In this document: positions 7,358-13,164 of the stretch, piece by piece | Layout of the letters: the number at the start of each line of letters is the position of its first letter | How positions within the stretch are numbered: the stretch's first letter is position 1 | DNA from: Candidatus Cryptobacteroides faecihippi | Lineage (GTDB): Bacteria > Bacteroidota > Bacteroidia > Bacteroidales > UBA932 | Direction of reading: 5' to 3' | Assembly (NCBI GenBank): GCA_018066065.1 | Contig: JAGHSC010000241.1 | Span: 1 to 13,164, forward strand | Length of the DNA stretch: 13,164 nt | Made by a program: the position numbers and the translations under genes | Notes under the pieces: model-generated | What the model was told of the DNA's origin: nothing | Databases searched by the model: none | Seen by the model: only the letters and a program-made list of their open reading frames with translations

Positions 7358-8551
7358 ATGAAGAATTTCACCCTTGCCAGGAGCCTGTCAGCCTCATTCG
7401 CGGCAGCCCTCTGCGCCATGACATCATTGTCCATGGCCTCTTGTGACCGCATGGATGCCCCCATGCAGGAATCGCCGGAAACCACAATCCCGGAAATCAG
7501 CGACATCTCACCCGAAGGCATCGCCAGGATGCTGTGCGGGGTTGACCTCACCTCCGACCAGCTCTCGGAAGTCCATTCCGCCGTCCTCTCATCAGCTGCC
7601 AACGGCTATGACGAAGAGTACACCTTCAAGGACATGGTCAACAGTCCGGGAGCCGGAGTCGGAGATGCGATACTCGGCGTCCGTTCGAGCATCGAAAGGG
7701 GAATCCCGCTCAGGGATCTGCTCCAGGAGCAAGGCGGAGCCACCCCTTCGACCAGGTCCTCATCCTTCCTTGACGAGCTTTCCCGCTCCGGACTGCAGCT
7801 CTACTGGCCCTACTCCGAGGACTGGGACGGCAAGACCCTCCCGACAATCACCTTCTGCCCCGATGATGCCACCGCGTCAAGCAACGAAGGCTACATCAGG
7901 GAGAAGGGCAACAACGGCAGATGGCACCTCAGGAAGGTCATCGTGGATGAGGAATATTCAAGGACGCACCCTGTGTGGATCGTCAACTGGAATGAAGACT
8001 CGGCCTACATGACCCCGCAGATGCTCGAGAAGATGGGATGTGTGCCAGAAGAACCCGTTCAGACAAAGGCAGGAACTACTTTCCGTACCCTCAGGATCAA
8101 GGAGTTCAAGGCCCACAGGAACTACGATTCAATCTTTGCCGGCGGAAGTGAGTTCATCATCAAGATCGGAGCCATCAACTCATTCAAGGCGGATGTCGCA
8201 GCCGACATCAGACTTTTTGCTCCGACCATCACCGACATGGTGATCAATGTCAAGCGCAAGCAGGTCGGGACCTTCATCCGCCTGAACGCCGTCCTTGTCT
8301 CCGAGTGGAGCTCCCAGCTGGATGAATCGGCATTCCTGATGCTTGAGGATGACGGCGGAAAGAGAACCACATGGAAATGCGGAGGCAGTGTGAAGATCCA
8401 GTCGAAGTCCTATGGATTCGAAGTGGAATTTCCTCTGAATCAGAATGATGACATCGTCTGGAGAGGACCGATGTCCAAGAATTATTTCGAAAGGTACAAC
8501 GGGTCGCCGAACAGGCTTGGAGACGTCAGCGTCACCTTCACTCTGCTTTGA
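7358..8551 (+). CDS. Putative lipoprotein of unknown function
   Basis: The 397-aa product starts with a charged n-region and hydrophobic stretch ending in a lipobox-like SMAS-Cys29 followed by DRMDAP, so a lipid-anchored envelope protein is inferred. After the Cys comes a polar, Pro/Glu-rich linker. A middle region (about 100-180) includes an aromatic stretch, LYWPYSEDWDGKTLPTITF. The C-terminal third (about 260-397) looks beta-rich, with alternating hydrophobic residues (FIIKIGAINSF, GTFIRLNAVLVSEW) and ends DVSVTFTLL. I recognise no catalytic motif or named family. The start at 7358 is supported by the signal peptide directly after it. A 112-base gap separates it from prmC, so it is probably a separate unit. 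Its stop lies inside the 3' end of the convergent U32 gene (14-base overlap). Membrane export is fairly sure; the function is not known. Confidence 0.85.
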   Translation: MKNFTLARSLSASFAAALCAMTSLSMASCDRMDAPMQESPETTIPEISDISPEGIARMLCGVDLTSDQLSEVHSAVLSSAANGYDEEYTFKDMVNSPGAGVGDAILGVRSSIERGIPLRDLLQEQGGATPSTRSSSFLDELSRSGLQLYWPYSEDWDGKTLPTITFCPDDATASSNEGYIREKGNNGRWHLRKVIVDEEYSRTHPVWIVNWNEDSAYMTPQMLEKMGCVPEEPVQTKAGTTFRTLRIKEFKAHRNYDSIFAGGSEFIIKIGAINSFKADVAADIRLFAPTITDMVINVKRKQVGTFIRLNAVLVSEWSSQLDESAFLMLEDDGGKRTTWKCGGSVKIQSKSYGFEVEFPLNQNDDIVWRGPMSKNYFERYNGSPNRLGDVSVTFTLL

Positions 8552-10463
8552 TGAGAGACATCTCGCATCTCCTGCAGTCAAACCGGAGAGCGTAGCGCTT
8601 TCCATTGTTCTCCAGGAAGAGGTCGCCTGAAGCCTTCGCTCCCTGGTGCACCGGACACATGCCGAGTTCATGACGGATGCAGTACCTGCTCCTCATCAGC
8701 TCGGCTTTTTCCGTGTGGCTTATCTCGTAGGCATCCTGCACATCCGCAGCTCCCAGAGCCTCGTAGGCTTTCCTGGCCATCATGTTGGCAACATTGGCCT
8801 TGTAGGTGATGGCCCCGCTGGCTGCAGGCTCTCCGTCGTTGATCTCCTCGCTAGGAAGGATGCACTTTGCAAGGTCCTCCTGTTCCGGCCTTGGCCTGTC
8901 CGAGCCTGGCATCGGGATCGGGATGCATCCCTGCGCTCCGATGCCCTCGGCCAGCTCCCTTCTGATGCCATTGATGAAGGATGCACTCATGATCGGAAGC
9001 GACCCATCCGCAGTCTTTATCTCAAGACCGTCTGCGGAGAAAGAAAGGTTGTCCGTGCTTTTTGACAGCTGGCTTTTCAGAAGTGATTCCATCCTTTCGA
9101 GGTTGTTCGCAGCATCATTCTGCAGTACCCCCTCGAAGACAGACTCTCGTCCGTCTGCACTGAATGCTGACGCCTTGAGGGCATAGCTGCCTGGAGTTCC
9201 GTCCACGGACACTTTCACGCTGACCGAAATCAGCCTTCGGGGAGGATTGTTCTCGACCTCCTTCTCGAAACCGGCATCCATGTTCCTGTACAGGACCGCT
9301 CCCTTGTAGAGCCACGGCACATCCTTGCAGAAGATCCTGTCTCCCTGGCAGACATCGCCGCGGAATCCGATGATCTCGCTTCTGCCCCTGGCCACGAAGG
9401 AGAACCCGTCCCCATTTCCAAGGCGAGTGGATGCATCATCCAGCCTTACCGTGACCACGGTCTGGGCTGCGGGCCTTTTCCCTGGCCTGGGAGTATCGAC
9501 TGAGGTGACGGTGCCGATCTTCTCGCCCATGGATTTCGGCGCATCCATCGACGACCAGCATCGGCGGCTCCCATCGATGTAGAGCTCTGTGTACCCTCTG
9601 TTGAATGTCTTTCCAAGATCGGGGATGAAACCTCCCTCGATCCTGCCCCAGGATGCCCTGCGGTAAAGATCCGGACGAGCATCGACGATCCTGTCCAAGG
9701 CATCCGAGTAGGCCTTGACGACATTGCGGACATAGGTCAGGTTCTTGAGTCTTCCTTCGATCTTGAAGGAAGAGACCCCGGCATCGGCAAGGTCCCCGAG
9801 CCTTCCGATGAGGTTGTAGTCCTTGAGGGAAAGAAGAGCTTTGCTGCGTACCAGAGTCTCTCCGTTTCCGTCGATCAAATCATAGTTGGAGCGGCATGCC
9901 TGGATGCATTCACCCCTGTTTGCACTGCGCCCGCAGATCGATTCGGACATGTAGCACTGCCCGCTGTAGCAGACACAGATGGCACCGTGGACAAAGAATT
10001 CCAGTTCGCATCCGACGGTTTCACTGACGGCACGGATCTGATTCAGCGACATTTGCCTTTCCAGCACCAGCCGTGATGCTCCCAGCGCCTCGTACATCCT
10101 TGCCTTGCCCGGAGTACGGATTGCGCACTGGGTCGATGCATGGACCGGCAGGGAGGTGAGTCTCCACACCGCCGGGTCCTGCGCGATGACGGCATCCACT
10201 CCGATTTCCTCCGCCTGTCGGAGAATCTCCCGAGCCTCCTCGATCTCGCTGTCGAAGAGGATCGTGTTGAGAGTCATGAACACCCTCGCCCCGAATCTGT
10301 GGGCGTAGCTGCAGACTCTTGCCAGCTCAGGCATCGAGTTCCCGGCTGCCTGCCTGGCTCCGAACTTCGGTCCGGCAATATACACAGCATCGGCACCGCA
10401 GCCGATTGCTGCGATGCCGATGTCAGCGTTTCTTGCAGGAGCAAGAAGTTCGAGTTCTCTCAT
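8538..10463 (-). CDS. U32 family protein (RlhA/YdcP-like)
   Basis: This 641-aa protein opens ELLAPARNADIGIAAIGCGADAVYIAGPKFGARQA, split in the family's usual way over the first barrel strands. It carries the complete U32 signature from Glu155 to Ser173 (E-x-F-x2-G-A-I-C-x4-G-x-C-x-M-S). Cys163, Cys170, Cys177, Cys186 and Cys190 cluster here. In studied relatives (UbiU/UbiV, TrhP, RlhA) such cysteines bind a 4Fe-4S cluster and the proteins act in hydroxylation of tRNA, rRNA or ubiquinone rather than as proteases. The length and C-terminal extension resemble E. coli RlhA, which modifies 23S rRNA C2501, but the specific substrate here is an inference. A second Cys group, Cys595, Cys603, Cys630 and Cys633, ends the protein and could bind metal. 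It starts 3 bases after the TPR gene, so the two are co-transcribed, and it overlaps the convergent lipoprotein gene by 14 bases. Confidence 0.9.
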   Translation of the reverse strand: MRELELLAPARNADIGIAAIGCGADAVYIAGPKFGARQAAGNSMPELARVCSYAHRFGARVFMTLNTILFDSEIEEAREILRQAEEIGVDAVIAQDPAVWRLTSLPVHASTQCAIRTPGKARMYEALGASRLVLERQMSLNQIRAVSETVGCELEFFVHGAICVCYSGQCYMSESICGRSANRGECIQACRSNYDLIDGNGETLVRSKALLSLKDYNLIGRLGDLADAGVSSFKIEGRLKNLTYVRNVVKAYSDALDRIVDARPDLYRRASWGRIEGGFIPDLGKTFNRGYTELYIDGSRRCWSSMDAPKSMGEKIGTVTSVDTPRPGKRPAAQTVVTVRLDDASTRLGNGDGFSFVARGRSEIIGFRGDVCQGDRIFCKDVPWLYKGAVLYRNMDAGFEKEVENNPPRRLISVSVKVSVDGTPGSYALKASAFSADGRESVFEGVLQNDAANNLERMESLLKSQLSKSTDNLSFSADGLEIKTADGSLPIMSASFINGIRRELAEGIGAQGCIPIPMPGSDRPRPEQEDLAKCILPSEEINDGEPAASGAITYKANVANMMARKAYEALGAADVQDAYEISHTEKAELMRSRYCIRHELGMCPVHQGAKASGDLFLENNGKRYALRFDCRRCEMSLIKAE

Positions 10464-10466
10464 TTA

Positions 10467-11402
10467 TTATTTGCTGAGAGCAGTGATCATCTGCTTTGCC
10501 TGAGCACCGAACTTGGCGTCGTTCTCAACCTTCTTGTAGTTCTCGAGAGCCTTTGCCTTGTTGTTGGCACCCTGGTAGAGAGCTGCGACTGTGAAGGTGA
10601 TTGCACCAGCGTTGCTTGCATCCGGCTTGAGCTCGAGGTACTTCTCGAAGTACTCGATGGCAGCAGCGTTCTTGTTGAGCTTCTGTGAAGCCTGGCCTGC
10701 GATGAGGTAAGCTGTAGGATTCTCCTCGTAGCTGTTTGCCTTGTCGGCAGCCTTGACAGCGTCAGCAAGCTTCTGAGCCTTGAATGCAGCGTTGGCCTCC
10801 TTTACGAAGATGGTAGAGATCTGCTTCTTTGCAGCAGCTTCCTCACCGTTGAATGCAGCGTGCTCGAATGCAGCGATTGCATCGTCGGTCTTGCCAAGGG
10901 CACCGAGAGCCTGTCCAAGAGCGAGGGCAGCCTTTGCGTTGGTGGTGTCGAGGGCGTAAGACTTCTGGAAGCCTTCTGCAGCAGTAGCGAAGTCCTTGAT
11001 CTTGAGGGCGTCGGTACCCATCTTCATCCACATCTGAGGGACAAGGGTCTTGGCCTCTTCAGCAACTTCAGCATTCTCGTACTCCTCAGCGACCTTGGCT
11101 GCAGCTGCGAGCTGAGCCTCTGCCTCGTTGTACTTTGCTTCCTTGATCATATCCTTTGCAATCTGGAGAGTCACACCAGGAATGACGTTCTTGCAGTTTG
11201 CAACAAGCTCGTCAGCATCAGCTCCGATGGCTGTACCCATCTCGATGGCCTTCTTGAAGCAGTCAAGTGCGCCGGTGTAGTCCTTCGTGGCGAGAGCAGT
11301 TGCTCCGTTGTTGTACATCTCGGTGGCTTCAGCCATGTCCTGTGCCGAGATCATCGATGCGGCCATGAAGAGAGCCGCTACAGCAAGAATAAACTTTTTC
11401 AT
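10467..11402 (-). CDS. Exported tetratricopeptide-repeat protein
   Basis: The 311-aa product begins with a clear signal peptide (MKKFILAVAALFMAASMISAQ, likely cut after Ala20 or Gln21), with no lipobox Cys, so a periplasmic location is expected. The mature part is almost wholly helical TPR-like repeats, at about 25-58, 123-156, 157-187, 196-225, 229-262 and 265-295. Typical positions include ALGQALGALGKTDDAIAAFE and AAIEYFEKYLELKPD. The protein is Ala- and Lys-rich, with nearly all lysines as AAG and a narrow codon choice, which suggests strong expression. By family it is a protein-protein scaffold; the partner is unknown. It is the first gene of a unit with the U32 gene 3 bases downstream, and it has a good promoter at 11449-11482. 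No enzymatic motif is visible. Confidence 0.88.
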   Translation of the reverse strand: MKKFILAVAALFMAASMISAQDMAEATEMYNNGATALATKDYTGALDCFKKAIEMGTAIGADADELVANCKNVIPGVTLQIAKDMIKEAKYNEAEAQLAAAAKVAEEYENAEVAEEAKTLVPQMWMKMGTDALKIKDFATAAEGFQKSYALDTTNAKAALALGQALGALGKTDDAIAAFEHAAFNGEEAAAKKQISTIFVKEANAAFKAQKLADAVKAADKANSYEENPTAYLIAGQASQKLNKNAAAIEYFEKYLELKPDASNAGAITFTVAALYQGANNKAKALENYKKVENDAKFGAQAKQMITALSK

Positions 11403-11448
11403 CGTTTTATTATTAGTTATTGATTTTGCCTGATTGTTGTAGTTCAGA

Positions 11449-11482
11449 CAAATGTAGTGAATTTTTGTGTTAAATGAGCAAT
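11449..11482 (-). promoter_or_regulatory. Promoter for the TPR-U32 unit
   Basis: On the minus strand TACATTTG (plus-strand CAAATGTA at 11449-11456) matches TAnnTTTG exactly. An ATTG (plus-strand CAAT at 11479-11482) lies 22 bases upstream, one base longer than the usual spacing and with one mismatch. The predicted start near 11443 gives a leader of about 40 AT-rich bases before the ATG at 11402. Confidence 0.6.
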
Positions 11483-11496
11483 AATCCGTATTTTTG
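11464..11496 (+). promoter_or_regulatory. Promoter for the M16-family gene
   Basis: TTTG at 11464-11467, a 21-base spacer and TATTTTTG at 11489-11496 make a full match to the Bacteroidota TTTG-N19/21-TAnnTTTG pattern. Transcription should begin around 11501-11504, so the leader would be only about 11-14 bases. The element interleaves with the divergent TPR promoter. Confidence 0.7.
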
Positions 11497-11501
11497 CTTT
11501 C

Positions 11502-11507
11502 AGGAGG
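11502..11507 (+). promoter_or_regulatory. Strong Shine-Dalgarno (AGGAGG) of the M16-family gene
   Basis: AGGAGG (continuing to T at 11508) is a near-perfect complement to the 16S rRNA 3' end. It ends 4 bases before the ATG at 11512 and 7 bases before the ATG at 11515. The 7-base spacing favours 11515 as the start. Such strong SD sites are uncommon in Bacteroidota. Confidence 0.6.
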
Positions 11508-11514
11508 TCTTATG

Positions 11515-13164
11515 ATGCGTTACTTTCTTCGTCTATCATTGGTTATTCTGGCACTTGCGTTTTCAATAAGCGTGCCAGCACAGAATCTGCCGCCACTGGC
11601 GCCGGACGGATCTGTTGTCTCCGGTGCCTTGGAGAACGGCATCTCATTCTACATCGTGACAAATGCCGCCCAGAGCGGGATGGCTGACTTCGCGCTCGTA
11701 AGGAAGGGCTGCGCCGACACGCTGGACGCGCGCCTTGAACTCTCATCCCTTCCTCACTTCAACAAGACCGTCCCTCACAAGTTCCTGAACAGGAAGGGGA
11801 TACCTTGCCGCGAGGACGGTTTCATCTCCTACGCGGAAGGCTCCACAATCTTCCGCTTCGACAATGTCCCCGTCTATGACCAGGCGGCTTCGGACACGAC
11901 CCTTCTCATGCTGTTCGACCTCATCGCCGCCAAGCCATGCCAGCATGCCATCGTCATCGCCGGAAATGTCGCACCTCCCACCATCATTGAGAAGATGAAG
12001 GTCTTCTCGCTGATGGTCCCTTCAAGGACGCCTGTCTACACGAAACCTGAATATTCATTTGCGCAGGGCAGTGCCGCTTCATATTCCTTCACCCCGGCGG
12101 AGAAGTCCACTCTGACCGTCGACATCCGCACACCGCGCACGCCTGACGCCCAGATGAACACCATCCAGCCGTTCATGTCCGAGCTTTTCAGCCTCGAGCT
12201 GGCCGAGATCGTGAAGGACAGGCTGAAGTCAGCCTTCACCCAGAGGCGCGTCGGAGTGAAGTCCTTCGATGTTGAATATGTTGGCAGCGCGGCATCGATG
12301 GGTGATGAGCATTTCATCATCAAGGTCAGCGCGGATGAGGACCAGATGGTCCAGGCCACGATGGCTGTTGCCTCGGTGCTTGCCGAGACTTCCGCCAGGG
12401 GAGTGCCTGACGGAGAGTATGTCTACGCACGCAACACCGTCTACAGGAAGATGAGGTCGCCGCTGACGAACGATGACCTGGTGAAGATGTGCATCTCGAA
12501 TTATTTCACAGGTTCCGACCTCGCCCTGCCGTCGACCAAGGTCAACTTCTTTGCCGGCAAGAACCTGGATGCCGACACCGAGCACAACCTGTTCAACAAC
12601 TACGTCGACGCTCTCCTCCACGACACCGGCAACATGTCCGTGCACTGGACAGGCGAGGACGGGGAATTCGACGACTGGACCAGGTCGACGGTCTTTGCTT
12701 CGACCTGGAAGACTGTCTCCCTGCTCGATGTCTCGACGATCCGCTGGAGCGTAGTCGCCAAGGACACCACGAACCTGTGGTCCGACAGGGGCAAGACCAA
12801 GCTCAAGGTCACATCGCCGGAAGCTGTCACCGGAGGCGAGATCTGGACATTCGCAAACGACATCAAGGTGATCTACAGGAAGGACCAGAGCGTGAAGGGC
12901 CAGTTCGGCTACGCACTCATGGTCAAGGGTGGATATTCATCGGCCAGGAGCCTGCAGCCGGGGGAAGGCGCCTTCTTCTCGGATGTCCTCGGTCTGTCCG
13001 ATGTCTCCGGCCTGACCGGGACTGATTTCTCCCGCCTGATGAAGATCAACGGCATAGAGATGAACCTGGACGTCAACGCCGCCGACACGAGAGTGTCCGG
13101 AACGGCTGCTTCGAATGAGCTGGGACTGGTTCTCCGCTCGCTCCTGTCCCTGACAAACAGCCGC
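11515..13164 (+). CDS. M16 (insulinase/pitrilysin) family protein, likely inactive; 3' end off the window
   Basis: The frame is open from 11515 to the window end (550 codons, no stop). ATG at 11512 is also in frame, but 11515 fits the AGGAGG better. A signal peptide (about 1-23, ending SVPAQ) predicts export. After it, LENGISFYIVTN (39-50) matches the opening strand of Bacteroidota M16 proteins. Residues 88-138 (FLNRKGIPCREDGF, then YAEGSTIFRFDNVP, then LLMLFDLIA) follow the M16 fold. A second M16-like unit starts near 437 with VTGGEIWTFANDIKVIYRK, then VKGGYSSARSL. The zinc motif HxxEH expected around residues 75-90 is absent (the stretch reads LPHFNKTVPHKF). The roughly 60-residue segment that normally holds the third zinc ligand also seems to be missing before AIVIAGNV (145-152). 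It is therefore probably a non-catalytic periplasmic M16 homologue, possibly a partner for an active subunit. Family members of this kind run about 900 aa, so some 40% lies beyond the edge. Confidence 0.8.
   Translation, partial: MRYFLRLSLVILALAFSISVPAQNLPPLAPDGSVVSGALENGISFYIVTNAAQSGMADFALVRKGCADTLDARLELSSLPHFNKTVPHKFLNRKGIPCREDGFISYAEGSTIFRFDNVPVYDQAASDTTLLMLFDLIAAKPCQHAIVIAGNVAPPTIIEKMKVFSLMVPSRTPVYTKPEYSFAQGSAASYSFTPAEKSTLTVDIRTPRTPDAQMNTIQPFMSELFSLELAEIVKDRLKSAFTQRRVGVKSFDVEYVGSAASMGDEHFIIKVSADEDQMVQATMAVASVLAETSARGVPDGEYVYARNTVYRKMRSPLTNDDLVKMCISNYFTGSDLALPSTKVNFFAGKNLDADTEHNLFNNYVDALLHDTGNMSVHWTGEDGEFDDWTRSTVFASTWKTVSLLDVSTIRWSVVAKDTTNLWSDRGKTKLKVTSPEAVTGGEIWTFANDIKVIYRKDQSVKGQFGYALMVKGGYSSARSLQPGEGAFFSDVLGLSDVSGLTGTDFSRLMKINGIEMNLDVNAADTRVSGTAASNELGLVLRSLLSLTNSR

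Noticed and set aside
10860..11423. Plus-strand frame of 187 codons opposite the TPR gene
   Set aside because: It overlaps a protein with a clear signal peptide and TPRs. The Leu/Ser/Cys-rich translation reflects the complement of Ala/Lys/Glu codons.
1..13164. Mobile elements, CRISPR, tRNA/rRNA, toxin-antitoxin or defence genes
   Set aside because: No terminal repeats, transposase or integrase motifs, regularly spaced direct repeats or RNA-gene signatures were seen. All long frames are accounted for by housekeeping or envelope genes.

Overview
The window looks like a chromosomal housekeeping region of a member of the Bacteroidota, most likely a Bacteroidales-type gut or rumen bacterium with fairly GC-rich genes. 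The evidence is family resemblance of the proteins (short Lrp/AsnC regulator, C-terminal-repeat TopA, U32 protein with a Cys-rich tail, tandem-domain M16 protein) and intergenic regions carrying the Bacteroidota sigma-A promoter pattern TTTG-N20/21-TAnnTTTG. I cannot name a genus from sequence alone.

Layout. The left block is on the minus strand: topA (515-2833), then an Lrp/AsnC-family regulator (452 down past base 1, cut by the window edge) with its own promoter in the 62-base gap. A divergent intergenic region (2834-2941) separates topA from a plus-strand operon of PBP1A, ddl and prmC (2942-7245). These genes are spaced 18 and 11 bases apart. They join peptidoglycan polymerisation, D-Ala-D-Ala synthesis and release-factor methylation. 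After a 112-base gap comes a lipoprotein gene of unknown function (7358-8551). It runs tail-to-tail into, and overlaps by 14 bases, a U32-family gene on the minus strand (8538-10463). That gene is the second of a two-gene minus-strand unit starting with an exported TPR protein (10467-11402). A compact divergent region (11403-11514) with two interleaved promoters separates the TPR gene from a plus-strand M16-family protein that runs off the right edge (11515 to beyond 13164). This protein lacks the zinc-binding HxxEH motif.

Both edge genes (Lrp and M16) are open at the window boundary and had to be translated by hand. Gene density is very high: no stretch longer than about 112 bases lacks a gene. 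I see no rRNA, tRNA, CRISPR array, insertion sequence, integrase or phage gene, and no convincing defence system. The most interesting items are the catalytically dead-looking M16 protein with an atypical strong Shine-Dalgarno, the interleaved divergent promoters in front of it, an inverted repeat on the lrp promoter that could be an autoregulatory operator, and the TPR/U32 gene pair.
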